Part shown: in pieces, positions 47,396 to 56,450 of the stretch
Layout of the letters: each line of letters opens with the position of its first letter
Position numbering within the stretch: the first letter of the stretch is position 1
DNA from: Candidatus Eiseniibacteriota bacterium
GTDB lineage: Bacteria; Eisenbacteria; RBG-16-71-46; CAIMUX01
DNA: 64,000 nt
Direction: 5' to 3'
Assembly: GCA_016712505.1 (NCBI GenBank)
Contig: JADJQY010000002.1
Coordinates: forward strand, 806,001 to 870,000
The notes under the pieces: model-generated
Seen by the model: the letters and a program-made list of their open reading frames with translations, nothing else
Told to the model about the DNA's origin: nothing
The model's database searches: none
Made by a program: the position numbers and the translations under genes

Positions 47396-49795
47396 CTACG
47401 GCGCCCGCGCCATTCGCACCTGATCTCCCACCACACGCAGTTCGAGCGCCCCGTCGCGATCGAGCCGCAGGAGCGGAATGCCCCTCTCCCGATAGCGCGC
47501 GAGCAACTCCGCGTGGGGGAAGCCGAAGCGGTTCGCCTCGGCAAGCGAGGCGTAGGCCAGCCGCGGCCGGAGGTGGTCGAGCCATGGCTCACTGGACGAA
47601 GTCTTGCTCCCGTGGTGTCCCGCCTGGAGCAGGCTGAGCGGCGCCCGCGGGAGCTCCGGCCGGAGCCGCGCCTCCCCCTCCCGCTCGAGGTCGGCCGGGA
47701 GCAGCAGGCGAAGCACCGTTCCGTCCGCGCGCTCCACTTCGGCCTGCAGCACCAGGGAGCCATCGTTGTCTCCGCGCACCGGAACGCCGGGGAGGGGATG
47801 AAGGATCGAGATCAGGACGCCCCCTTCCAGATGGCGCGACCATCCCGCTCCGGCCCGGAGCAGAACCGGGCGCTGCCCCCCCTCCGCCAGGAGACTCCAG
47901 AAGGTCGCCGGCATCCGCGCCCCCTCGGCCAGCACCAGGGTGTCGACCGCGATCGCACTGGCGAGCAGCGACTCGATCCCACCCCAGTGATCGAGATCGC
48001 CGTGACTGATCCAGACCCGGTCGAGGCGGGTGACCCCGCGGCGGAGCAGAGCCGGAATCAGGGGATCGGCTCCGCCGCCACCCCCCGGCCCAAGGTCGAA
48101 CAGCCAGGATGTCTGATGCGTCCGCAGCAGCACCGCGTCCCCCTGCCCCACCGGGAGCACGTCGAGGGCGAAGCGCGCCTTGGCGTGGCCCAGGCCGCGC
48201 GCCGTGAAGAGCAGCAGCGGCACGAGCGCGGTTGCAACCAGCCAGCGGTCGGCGCGCGAGGCGCGGCGTCGCTCGATCCACCGGACGAGCATCCAGCCGA
48301 GAAGCCCGCAGAGTACCGCACCGAGCAACGCATCGAAGTAGCCGACCGAGCCGCTCAACAGCGTGCCGCTCGAAGGCTCGGCGAGACGTCGCACGATGGC
48401 GAGCATCGCCTCCCCCGAGACGCGCGCCACCCAGACGAGTGGATGCCCCGCCCCCGCGCCGCAGGCGACGGCGAGCGCCCCGACGAAGAGGCACGGGAGG
48501 ACGATGCCCATCGCCGGCACCGCGATCAGGTTGGCCAGGACGCCGCCCCAGTAGGTTGCGCCAAAGAAGTAGAACGACCAGCCGGAGGTGAGCACCACCG
48601 CCACGACGGACACCGAGAGCAGCGCGCCGATCCCCGCGAGCGCGCGCGGAAGGTGGAGACGCCGCTCGAGCGCGGACCAGAGGGCCCCTCCGAGAAAGAC
48701 ACCGGCCATGGCCGACAACGAGAGCACGAGCGGTGGTTCGAGCAGCCAGTTCGGCTCGAGCAGCGCGAGCAGCACCGCAGACCAGGCGAGCAGATTCCAG
48801 CTTCGGGCCATCCGGCCGGTGCGCGCGCCGATCACCGCGAAGAGCGCCATCCCGGCGGCGCGCATCGCGGCCGGTGGCGCCCCGACGAATGCGGTGTAGC
48901 CGAGGAGCGCCGCGACCGAGATCGGAAGCGACAGGACCGATCCCCGCAGCAGCACCCGGGCCGCCAGGAGGAACATCCCCCCGATCAGCACCAGATGGAG
49001 CCCGGAGATCGAGAGGAGGTGCGAGGTGCCGGTCCGGCGAAACGGCTCGCTCCACTCCGGTCCTACCCCGCTCGGCCGCACATCGAGCAGAGCCCACTCG
49101 GCCAGCGCGCCCGCCTCTGGACCCAGGCACTCCTCGAGGCGCGCTGCCCAGCGATACCGTCGCCGCTCCGCCGCGCTCAAGCCCGGCTCGGGATCCCCCG
49201 GGAGCGCAAACGCCCGCTCGACCTGAAACGACAGCCGCGTGCGTGCCCCGCGGGGAAGCTGCGGGTGCTGCACCCGAAGCGCCCCGCGCAGGAGGACCGC
49301 GCTCCCGGCGCGCAGATCGGCCCGCCCCTGCACCGCGAGCGGCGGATCGAGCCGACGCCAACCCTCAGGCGTCGCCTCCGCCCAGAGCACGCCGCGAAAT
49401 CTCCGCGCCTCGGGCGGGCCGAAGCACTCCTCGATGCGGGCCAGCACCGTGCGGTCCCCGGGGCGCGCATCGATCCGAAGAGCGCGGCTCGTCGCCACCT
49501 CCACCCCCGCGGCGCCCCCCAGAAACGTCCAGCCGAGCATCAGCCCGACCACACCGAGCCGGGCCGCTGGTCGGAACAGCGCCGCGGCGAAGAGCAGGAG
49601 CGCGGCCAGCGCCACGACCAACCGGAGCACCCAGGCGTGAGCGCGGAAGAGCGCCGGATCGCTCGCCACCACGGGATGAAGCGGCAGACCAAGGCAGACG
49701 GCGTAGAGCCCCGCGAGGAGGCACGCGGCGGCCCAGACCCCTCCCCAGCCCGGAAGCACTCTGCCCCGGACGATCGCGCGTCGAAACAGCGTCAC
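47396..49795 (-). CDS. comEC: ComEC/Rec2 DNA uptake channel
   Basis: Inner-membrane channel for single-stranded DNA during natural transformation. The 799-residue protein has an N-terminal membrane region, an OB-like periplasmic part, the central competence domain with HLLSISGLHLVL and many membrane segments, and a C-terminal metallo-beta-lactamase domain with SHGDLDHWGG and AGHHGSKTSS. The full three-part layout suggests a working gene. GTG start at 49795; stop TAG. It follows a strong terminator, so it begins its own transcript. No other competence genes lie in the window. Confidence 0.93.
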   Translation of the reverse strand: MTLFRRAIVRGRVLPGWGGVWAAACLLAGLYAVCLGLPLHPVVASDPALFRAHAWVLRLVVALAALLLFAAALFRPAARLGVVGLMLGWTFLGGAAGVEVATSRALRIDARPGDRTVLARIEECFGPPEARRFRGVLWAEATPEGWRRLDPPLAVQGRADLRAGSAVLLRGALRVQHPQLPRGARTRLSFQVERAFALPGDPEPGLSAAERRRYRWAARLEECLGPEAGALAEWALLDVRPSGVGPEWSEPFRRTGTSHLLSISGLHLVLIGGMFLLAARVLLRGSVLSLPISVAALLGYTAFVGAPPAAMRAAGMALFAVIGARTGRMARSWNLLAWSAVLLALLEPNWLLEPPLVLSLSAMAGVFLGGALWSALERRLHLPRALAGIGALLSVSVVAVVLTSGWSFYFFGATYWGGVLANLIAVPAMGIVLPCLFVGALAVACGAGAGHPLVWVARVSGEAMLAIVRRLAEPSSGTLLSGSVGYFDALLGAVLCGLLGWMLVRWIERRRASRADRWLVATALVPLLLFTARGLGHAKARFALDVLPVGQGDAVLLRTHQTSWLFDLGPGGGGGADPLIPALLRRGVTRLDRVWISHGDLDHWGGIESLLASAIAVDTLVLAEGARMPATFWSLLAEGGQRPVLLRAGAGWSRHLEGGVLISILHPLPGVPVRGDNDGSLVLQAEVERADGTVLRLLLPADLEREGEARLRPELPRAPLSLLQAGHHGSKTSSSEPWLDHLRPRLAYASLAEANRFGFPHAELLARYRERGIPLLRLDRDGALELRVVGDQVRMARAP

Positions 49796-49830
49796 GGGAG
49801 ACCGAGTCCGCAGAACTCATGCCGGAGCGA

Positions 49831-49862
49831 GAAAAAACGCCCCGGGGAATCCCTCGGGGCGT
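49831..49862 (-). terminator. Rho-independent terminator after the metalloprotease gene
   Basis: On the minus strand ACGCCCCG pairs with CGGGGCGT around a short GC loop and is followed directly by TTTTTTCTC. This is a textbook intrinsic terminator 34 nt after the metalloprotease stop, separating it from comEC. Confidence 0.85.
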
Positions 49863-49895
49863 CCGCTCAGGCGTCGCGATCTGCGGCGCGCGCCG

Positions 49896-51710
49896 CTACT
49901 CGATCATCAGCATCTTCCGCTCGGCCACCGCGCCCTGGACTTCGATCCGGGCGAAATAGACTCCCGGGCTCAGGCTCCGCCCGGCGTCATCCCGACCGTC
50001 CCACCGCACCGAGTACGCTCCGGCCGCCTGGCGATCGTTCAGCAGCGAACGCACCGCGCGACCGCCGGCATCGTAGATCACCAGCCGCACCGGTCCCTCG
50101 CTCCGCAGTTCGTACGAGAGCCGGGTGGTCGGGCCGAACGGATTCGGGCTGTTCGGCTCGAGCACCACCGTGCGGGTGTAGAGCGGATCGCCGTCTTCGA
50201 TCCCAACCGACTGGGTGATGGCGGTGGCGTTGAAAACGTAGTCGAAGCGACCGTTCCCGCAGTCGCGCGGCATGCTCACGATCATGTGGACGAACTCGGT
50301 CTCGGCCAGGGTGAAGTCGGGTACGTTGAGCGCGCCGTTCCCGTTCGCATCGAGGTTCATGTAGTACTCGTGGAACGTGTTGCTCCCGACCTGCTTCGCG
50401 ATGAAGACCACCTGTTCGGTGCAGGCGGGACCATCGAAGAGGACGCTGAGCAGATCGGTCGCGCCGCTGCTCGGCGGCCGGAACCGCTGGATGCTGTAGC
50501 CGGTCGCCTCCGGGCGCCGTTCGGGCGAGCTGGTCGGGTGCTGACCCAGTTGCGGGTAGGTCTGGTAGTTCTTGTCGAACGACGGGGTGACCGGATAACT
50601 CCCCCCCTCGATGTAGTGCTGACCATCGTTCCGCGCGGCGCTCATATAGAAGTTCCAGACGTTGTACTCCGCCTGGGCCGCGGCCCAGCTCGAACCGCGG
50701 TCGGCCAGCACCGTGTCGAAGCAGGTGAAGAGGTTTCCGTCGGCCGCGCAGGTCTCGATCTCCCGCACCAGCGAGTGGTCCCAGTTCTCCTTCAAGAAGG
50801 TCGGCCAGATGAAGCTGCCGTACTCGTACCCGTTGTTCGCGGTCGTCATCTTGTTGAACGGGAAGGTGGTGTGGAGTGAGAGGTAGTTGTAGTTGTCGTC
50901 GATCGTGTCGTAGATCTCGTCTTCCATGAAGGTGGACATGTTCTCCATCCACCACCCGAGGCCGATCACGTACCCCATCTGCACCACGTGGTGATACTCG
51001 TGCGCCACCGTGACCTTCATCGGCAGGGTCCGATCGGTGTAGCCGAAGCCCTCGTAGTCGTCGTCGATCACGAAGTAGGCAGTCCAATCGTTCGGATAGC
51101 CGCCCGCCACCGGCGCCTCGCTGTAGGTCACGCCGTAGACCGAGGTGCCGAGGTCGTCGATGTAGAGGTCGATCAGGTTGGTCCCGCCGCCGCTCGTTCC
51201 GTCGCTGGGCGGGATCTGCCAGGCATTGGTCGTGTGGTAGAAGGTCCAGCTCGTCTCGGCCGACGTCTTGACCGCGTCGAGATAGGCCCGGTTCGGCCAG
51301 TTGTAGGGGACGTTCGCGCCGGTCGTGCTGTAGTGCACCCGGAAATGGGCCGTGTCCTCGAAGGCGTTCAGCACCGGTCGGGCCAGGAGGGCGAGGATCT
51401 CCTCCCGGATGCCGGGCGAGAACTCCTCCAGGCGGACCCGCGCCTCGGTCGTGACCTCGGTGGCGCACTTGAGTGGGACGGACCCGGCCGCGCCGTACTG
51501 GAGCGGCAGCTTGGTCGACCCCTTCACCAGGTAGAGCTTGTAGAGGATCGCCTGCTCGCCGCTGATCTCGCCGCGGGACGCGGCGTCGTCGATCGCCGCC
51601 ATCGCGCCCTGACTCTCCTCATGCGCGGCCGCCACCGTGGGCAGCCCGGGGGAAGCCACCACCAGGGCGAGAAGGGCCGATCCGACGGCGAGGGCGGAGA
51701 TTCGTCGCAT
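49896..51710 (-). CDS. Exported MXAN_6640-type zinc metalloprotease with FlgD-like C-terminal domain
   Basis: A 604-residue secreted protein. ATG 51710 gives a signal peptide (about 1-29, ending VAAAHE); GAGGA lies upstream. The catalytic region has HEYHHVVQ (about 236), an HExxH zinc site, within a DDDYEGFGYTD...MENMSTFMEDE context typical of the MXAN_6640-like group. The C-terminal 90 residues form a FlgD-like sorting domain (EPNSPNPFGP, then SPGVYFARI), similar in kind to the giant protein at 14571. It stands alone with its own promoter and terminator. Substrates are unknown. Confidence 0.82.
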   Translation of the reverse strand: MRRISALAVGSALLALVVASPGLPTVAAAHEESQGAMAAIDDAASRGEISGEQAILYKLYLVKGSTKLPLQYGAAGSVPLKCATEVTTEARVRLEEFSPGIREEILALLARPVLNAFEDTAHFRVHYSTTGANVPYNWPNRAYLDAVKTSAETSWTFYHTTNAWQIPPSDGTSGGGTNLIDLYIDDLGTSVYGVTYSEAPVAGGYPNDWTAYFVIDDDYEGFGYTDRTLPMKVTVAHEYHHVVQMGYVIGLGWWMENMSTFMEDEIYDTIDDNYNYLSLHTTFPFNKMTTANNGYEYGSFIWPTFLKENWDHSLVREIETCAADGNLFTCFDTVLADRGSSWAAAQAEYNVWNFYMSAARNDGQHYIEGGSYPVTPSFDKNYQTYPQLGQHPTSSPERRPEATGYSIQRFRPPSSGATDLLSVLFDGPACTEQVVFIAKQVGSNTFHEYYMNLDANGNGALNVPDFTLAETEFVHMIVSMPRDCGNGRFDYVFNATAITQSVGIEDGDPLYTRTVVLEPNSPNPFGPTTRLSYELRSEGPVRLVIYDAGGRAVRSLLNDRQAAGAYSVRWDGRDDAGRSLSPGVYFARIEVQGAVAERKMLMIE

Positions 51711-51795
51711 GCGGAAGTGTCCTCGAGCGTGTAGGGCCGCGAAAGACCGCGCGCGCCATCGGGGGACGAGGCGCCCGCGCGTGAGCGCTGCCAAA

Positions 51796-51825
51796 AGTCT
51801 ACCTGTCGGGGAAAGCGGGGGTCAA
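51796..51825 (-). promoter_or_regulatory. Sigma-70-type promoter of the metalloprotease gene
   Basis: Minus strand TTGACC (51825-51820), 18-nt spacer, TAGACT (51801-51796). The -10 box and spacing are identical to those before the PEP-CTERM gene. The leader to ATG 51710 is about 80 nt. Confidence 0.5.
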
Positions 51826-51928
51826 TCAGGCTCCGGCGCGACCCGTCGAGCATTTCGGGGGAATCGCCGGCCGGGGGGTCGATCGGGGGGACGCCACCGG
51901 CTGCGGCGGCGTCTCACCCAATCCGGCG

Positions 51929-54490
51929 TTACTGCGCAGCGATCGGCTCGACCGCCTCGTCGAGCGAGGAGAGCGGCGGAGGCTCGATCGGCTCCGGGGT
52001 CGGAGCGGGGCGGCGGGTACTGGGGCGATGGCTCTGGGCCTCGAGGCTGTAGAGGTCCGAGTGGACCACTTGCTCGCCGGCGGTGACCGAGAAGTAGTAC
52101 CGGAGCGGCTGCCCCGGACGAAGCCGTGGGTCGGCCAGCCCGGCAAAGGTGCCCGGCTCCCCCTCCACCTCGGAGAGCGGCACCTCGCGCTGCCCCGGCT
52201 CCAGATCAGGGAAGTGCAGCGTAGGCATCGAAACGCGCCCCAGGTCTCCGGCGCGCACCTGGACCAGGAGTGGGACCGGGCCGCTCACCACCGCGCGTCC
52301 CGGGGCGACATGAGCCAGGCGCGGACGCCCGCCTAGTTTAAACTGGGCTGCGACGTAGCGCAATCCGCCGGGCCGGAGGTCGACCAGATCGACGTACTCC
52401 CGTCCCTCGGATACGACACGCACGCTGTGCAGTCCCGGCTCGAGCGTCCGATCGAGCGGCGTCACGCCGACGAACGCATGATCGACGAAGACCGAATCGC
52501 CTTCGCTCTCCCGCAGGCCGTCCCCCTCGCGGTAGGCGAGCGCTTCGACCCTCATCAGGCCATTCTCCCCCACGAGCTGATTCGGGATCACCACCTGCGC
52601 CACCTGGTCGGCGCGGACCAGCACCTGTCGATCCCAGAGGGCGACCTGCTCGTCCTCGTAGAACAGGCGGACCCAGCCGACCGGAAGCGAATCGAGGCGG
52701 GCCGGCAGAGTGAGCTTCTGCTTCCCCTGGATCCAGACGCTGCCGGCGCGCGACGGATCGGCCGCCACCACCGCGACCGCCCCCCGCACCTTCGGGGCGA
52801 GACGGACCGGTCGGTTGCCGGCCAGCTTCACCTCGGTTTCCCAGCTGCCGCAGATGCCGAGGTCGAGCCGCACCTGATGTTTTCCCCCGCGCAGCCCTTC
52901 GAGACGCGCCGGGGTACCGTCGGCGACCTCCACTCCGTCGATCCAAACCTTGTGCGCGGCGGGGGAACTCTCGATCCAGAGCTGGCTGCTCCCCGCCCCT
53001 TTCATCCCTCCCGACATCCGCTTCTTGAGCGCGGGCACCGCCGCGAGCAGAAGCAGAATCAGGGTGATCAGTCCGATGACGATCGAGATCAGGATCGGCA
53101 CCTGTAGCGCGGCCCGTCGATCGGCCAGCGTAGGCCGCCGCGGGACAGAAGTGAGGAGTTCGTTGTCCTCCGGATCGACCACGCTCGGCCACGCCGAGCT
53201 GTGGGCGAACGCCGCCTCGGGTGAGGTGTGGACCGCGGGCGGGGGTGTGTCGGCGGAGCCCGCCGCGTGACCAGCCGACGCGGACTGAGTCGTCGGATCG
53301 ATGGGGGCTGGAGCCACCGCCACCGGGGTCGGCGCGGTCGGCGCGGTCGATGCCCCGGCGGCCGCGAGGGCCGAGGGCACTAACTCGGGTGCCCGCGTTC
53401 CCGGTGCGGACGGAGCGGACGCAGCAGGGCTCGCGGGAGCGCTCGCCTGGATCGGCGGTTTCGGCGCCTCCCAGGGGAAGTTCCAGTCGTCGAGGTCCCC
53501 TTCCCCCGCCTCCAGCGCCGCGCCTGGGTCGGCGTGAGCCACCGTCTCCGGTCGGATCGGCGTGATGTTCGTCGCGGGGGGCGGCGATGCCGGGGCCGGC
53601 GGCTCCAGGGGCGCGGCAGGCGCTGCCTGAGCCGAGGCCGAACCCCCTTCGCGCGCCCAGGCGTCGAGCGGCTTCGGGAACTCCGGCCCACTCGCTGCCG
53701 CGCTTGGTGCGATCTCCGCACTCGCCGGTGCGGCCGTGGCCGCGGCAGTCGGCGTCGGGGCAGCTCCACCAAAGTCGATCAGGCCCGCCAGCGCGTTCTC
53801 GCCGCCACGTCGCGCCACCACCGGCACGAACCGGACGGCCACCGCGCTCGCTCCCTGGGACTGCAGACCGAGCAGGTTCACCACTCCATCGCAGGCCCGC
53901 TTGAGATCCAGGGTTTGCACGAAGAGCCGCGCGATCGCCCGGAGGTCGGGCGGGGCGTTCGACTCCGAGGCGAGGATCAGCACGATGTCGCCCGGCTCGA
54001 TATCGAGCGAGGTGACCTCGAGGCGCAGCTTCTCGCTGCTCCCTAGTCCGCCCCGCGGGTGGGTCGCCTCCTCCAGACCGCGCTCGGCCGGCATCGCCTT
54101 CCCGTCGCGGATCAGGCAGATCCAGGCCGGCGAGGTGCGGACGAAGTAGACCCGATCCTCCTCGGCCACCGCACAGGCCAGTTCCACCCAGCTCGGCTCG
54201 CGCCTCAGCGAGCGGTTGTCCTGGTAGAGGCGCACATGCGCCTCCTTGAGACGCGTCAGCAGTCCGCTCAGGACGGGAGGCAGTTCCCCCATCTCGGTGC
54301 TCGAGAGGGCCTGGTCGAGATCGGCCAGCCGCGGCTCGATCTGCCGCGTGAACGTATCCTCCGGATAGCTCATGGCAACCGCGGCCACCACCAGCGACGG
54401 ATCGGCCCAGGCGCGGCACTGCCCGCCCTCGATCTCCGAAGTGCCGACCTCGATGCGGACCGGCAGCTCCGGTCGCTCACTCGGGATCAT
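51929..54490 (-). CDS. Degenerate PP2C-like domain, membrane segment and PEGA-like repeats
   Basis: An 853-residue protein of unrecognised overall architecture. Residues about 10-222 have the PP2C/SpoIIE fold pattern: VYFVRTSPAWICLIRDG, LDIEPGDIVLILASE and GASAVAVRFVP. The metal-binding Asp positions (GDS, SDG, DN) are replaced, so it is probably a pseudophosphatase. A Pro/Ala-rich linker (about 225-455) leads to one membrane segment (about 463-485) and a C-terminal region with PEGA-like units such as VWIDGVEVADGTPARLEGL. ATG 54490 overlaps the TPR gene stop as ATGA. It is third in the BON-TPR operon behind a sigma-54-type promoter. A sensory or scaffolding role is inferred. Confidence 0.7.
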   Translation of the reverse strand: MIPSERPELPVRIEVGTSEIEGGQCRAWADPSLVVAAVAMSYPEDTFTRQIEPRLADLDQALSSTEMGELPPVLSGLLTRLKEAHVRLYQDNRSLRREPSWVELACAVAEEDRVYFVRTSPAWICLIRDGKAMPAERGLEEATHPRGGLGSSEKLRLEVTSLDIEPGDIVLILASESNAPPDLRAIARLFVQTLDLKRACDGVVNLLGLQSQGASAVAVRFVPVVARRGGENALAGLIDFGGAAPTPTAAATAAPASAEIAPSAAASGPEFPKPLDAWAREGGSASAQAAPAAPLEPPAPASPPPATNITPIRPETVAHADPGAALEAGEGDLDDWNFPWEAPKPPIQASAPASPAASAPSAPGTRAPELVPSALAAAGASTAPTAPTPVAVAPAPIDPTTQSASAGHAAGSADTPPPAVHTSPEAAFAHSSAWPSVVDPEDNELLTSVPRRPTLADRRAALQVPILISIVIGLITLILLLLAAVPALKKRMSGGMKGAGSSQLWIESSPAAHKVWIDGVEVADGTPARLEGLRGGKHQVRLDLGICGSWETEVKLAGNRPVRLAPKVRGAVAVVAADPSRAGSVWIQGKQKLTLPARLDSLPVGWVRLFYEDEQVALWDRQVLVRADQVAQVVIPNQLVGENGLMRVEALAYREGDGLRESEGDSVFVDHAFVGVTPLDRTLEPGLHSVRVVSEGREYVDLVDLRPGGLRYVAAQFKLGGRPRLAHVAPGRAVVSGPVPLLVQVRAGDLGRVSMPTLHFPDLEPGQREVPLSEVEGEPGTFAGLADPRLRPGQPLRYYFSVTAGEQVVHSDLYSLEAQSHRPSTRRPAPTPEPIEPPPLSSLDEAVEPIAAQ

Positions 54491-55872
54491 CCGACCTTCC
54501 TCCCTCCCGTGTCAGGCAGCGGCTTGTCATCCTGCCAACGCCGCGTGGTGTCGAGATACTGCCGCCAGGCCTCCTGCGCCTTGCGCTTCAGCCCGGTCTG
54601 GCGATACGCCTGCCCCATGACGTAGTAGGTGCGCGGGTAGGCCGGGTTGACCGCCGCGGCCTTCTCCAGCACCGCCACCGCCTCCTGCGCCTGTTCCAGC
54701 GCGAGCAGACACTCCGCACGCTGCACCAGAAGGTCGGCCGAGCGCAGTCCGGTGGCGATGATCGCGTCGATCTCGGTCAACGCCTCCTGGTGCCGTCCGG
54801 CCAGGAAGAGCAGGCGCGCCAGGCTGGTCCGGACCGGGAAGTAGCCCGGATTCAGCTCGAGCGCGTTTCGATAGCAGCGGATCGCATCCTCGGCGCGGTC
54901 CTGCGCCTCATAGAGCAATCCCAGGTTGTACTGCACGTCGGGGTAGCTGGGCTTGAGCCGCGCCGCCACCTCGAACTGCACCGCGGCCTCATCCTGATAC
55001 CCCTGGGACTGGTACTCGAAGCCGAGCGCGATACGCGCGTCGACCGACGTCGGGTCCAGCTCGATCGCGCGGCAGAGTTCCCGCACCGCATCGTCTTCCT
55101 GCCCGCGGGCGAGGCAGACGCGGGCGCTTCGGACGAGATAGAGCGACTCGTCTCCCTGCCGGAGGAACGCATTCTGATAGAGCCGCTCCGCCAACTCACC
55201 GGCCCCCGCCTGGGCCGACAGGCTCCCGAGATACTCGTCGAGCGCCGCGGTCGACGGATACCACGCCTGCTTCTCCCCCGCTTCCTCCTGCAAGGTCCCG
55301 AGGTCGATCCGTCCGGTGAGGTTCTGCCGGGCGCCGATGCCGCGCTCGTCCAGGATCCGCCGATAGAGTGCGTGGGCGTTAGCCGCCTGCTCCAGCCCCG
55401 CCTTGATGAACTCGGCCTTCCCGAGCGTCTGCGCGTGCACCGCGAGCGCGAAACCGGCAAGACCGCGCCAGCGCGGTTCAGTTCCCAACCCCTCGAGGGC
55501 GAGCTTCACCCCGTGCAGGTCCCCGGCCTGGGCCAGGTACCACGCGGTCCAGAGCGAGCGCTCGGGTTCGCTCAGCTTCTCGATCAGCGCCTCGCGGTTC
55601 CAGGTCGCCGGATCGAGCGTGCCCTCGGCACGCCGCAGGGCCACCATCCGGTTGAGGCGCGCCTGCAGGTAGTCCGGGTTCACCTCCAGCGCCTGCTCGA
55701 ACTCGGCCAGCGCCGCTCCGGGATTCCCCCGTTCGAGGTAGAGCAGACCGAGCAGGTTCCGCTGGTCTGCGAACCGGGGGTGGATCTCCCGCTCCGCCTC
55801 GAGATACTGCTGCGCGGCGAGAATCGGGTCGAAGATCAAGCGCATCGCGGTCATCCCAGTCCCGGTCGTCAC
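54487..55872 (-). CDS. Tetratricopeptide repeat protein
   Basis: A 461-residue protein built of about seven to nine TPR motifs, clearest at residues 30-75 (YLERGNPGAALAEFEQALEVNP) and in the C-terminal half from about 245 to 440. There is no signal peptide or membrane segment, so it is probably cytoplasmic. GTG 55872 overlaps the upstream small gene's stop (GTGA), and its own stop overlaps the pseudo-PP2C gene. It probably acts as a protein-interaction scaffold for its neighbours; the partners are unknown. Confidence 0.8.
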   Translation of the reverse strand: MTTGTGMTAMRLIFDPILAAQQYLEAEREIHPRFADQRNLLGLLYLERGNPGAALAEFEQALEVNPDYLQARLNRMVALRRAEGTLDPATWNREALIEKLSEPERSLWTAWYLAQAGDLHGVKLALEGLGTEPRWRGLAGFALAVHAQTLGKAEFIKAGLEQAANAHALYRRILDERGIGARQNLTGRIDLGTLQEEAGEKQAWYPSTAALDEYLGSLSAQAGAGELAERLYQNAFLRQGDESLYLVRSARVCLARGQEDDAVRELCRAIELDPTSVDARIALGFEYQSQGYQDEAAVQFEVAARLKPSYPDVQYNLGLLYEAQDRAEDAIRCYRNALELNPGYFPVRTSLARLLFLAGRHQEALTEIDAIIATGLRSADLLVQRAECLLALEQAQEAVAVLEKAAAVNPAYPRTYYVMGQAYRQTGLKRKAQEAWRQYLDTTRRWQDDKPLPDTGGRKVG

Positions 55873-56177
55873 GAGCGCACCCCGCTCTCCGGGCCCTGTC
55901 CGGCCTCGGTTTCCACCTGAACCTCGGGGAAGGTCATGACGACGTCCGACACGTCGGCGATCGACCGAAGTTCGCTCATCAGGCGGCGCAAGTACGCCTC
56001 GCGCGCGGCCCCGTTCTCTTCCAGCTCGCGTCCCGCGCCTGCGGTGAAGCGAAGCGTGCCCCCGACGTAGACCACTCCGTTCGTGGTCCCGATGGTGAGC
56101 GGCCTCAGGTCGATCCAGCGACGAGCCAGCAGGATCCGGACCTGGGCCTGAATTTTCGAATCGATCGAACGCTGCAT
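55869..56177 (-). CDS. Small BON-like domain protein
   Basis: A 102-residue protein. Residues about 5-90 show a BON-like pattern: an initial helix (KIQAQVRILLARRW), a beta strand TTNGVVYVGGTLR, a second helix LRRLMSELRSIADV and strand DVVMTFP. No signal peptide is seen. GGAGGGC precedes ATG 56177. It is the first gene of the three-gene operon behind the sigma-54-type promoter at 56217-56202, giving a leader of about 14 nt. BON domains usually bind membranes or lipids; a role here is not known. Confidence 0.65.
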   Translation of the reverse strand: MQRSIDSKIQAQVRILLARRWIDLRPLTIGTTNGVVYVGGTLRFTAGAGRELEENGAAREAYLRRLMSELRSIADVSDVVMTFPEVQVETEAGQGPESGVRS

Positions 56178-56201
56178 GTGAAAGCCCTCCGGGGGACCTT
56201 T

Positions 56202-56217
56202 AGCAAGCGTTATGCCA
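56202..56217 (-). promoter_or_regulatory. Sigma-54-type promoter of the BON-TPR-pseudo-PP2C operon
   Basis: Minus strand TGGCATAACGCTTGCT: GG and GC are exactly 10 nt apart, with TGGCA and TTGCT blocks matching the RpoN consensus. Predicted start of transcription is near 56191, 14 nt before the BON-like start codon. No enhancer-binding protein gene is in the window. Confidence 0.65.
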
Positions 56218-56383
56218 ACAGGGGTCGATCACGGGGTCGAAATGACTCGCAGTGGCTCGCGTAAAGTGCTGATTCGCAAATATCTACCGGACTGGGTGAG
56301 ATCGCTCGAATCACGAGGAGGAGCGTGGCGGCACGAAGCGGACAATTCCTGGCTGGCTGGCGGGGGAGCGGTCACGCCCTGGC

Positions 56384-56424
56384 CGGAACGAAGCACCCCC
56401 CGGGCGGGAGGCGCATTCGTTCCG
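56384..56424 (-). terminator. Long hairpin after the PorV/PorQ-type gene
   Basis: CGGAACGAA (56384-56392) and TTCGTTCCG (56416-56424) pair perfectly and enclose further C-run/G-run pairing. It lies 27 nt beyond the stop of the outer-membrane protein gene. There is no T tract, so it could be a terminator, an mRNA-stabilising hairpin or both. Confidence 0.5.
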
Positions 56425-56450
56425 ACAGGTACGAACCGAACAGAGGTGAT

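Noticed and set aside
47312..50218. Plus-strand open frame of 968 codons opposite comEC
   Set aside because: It consists of charged low-complexity sequence, while comEC has clear domain motifs.
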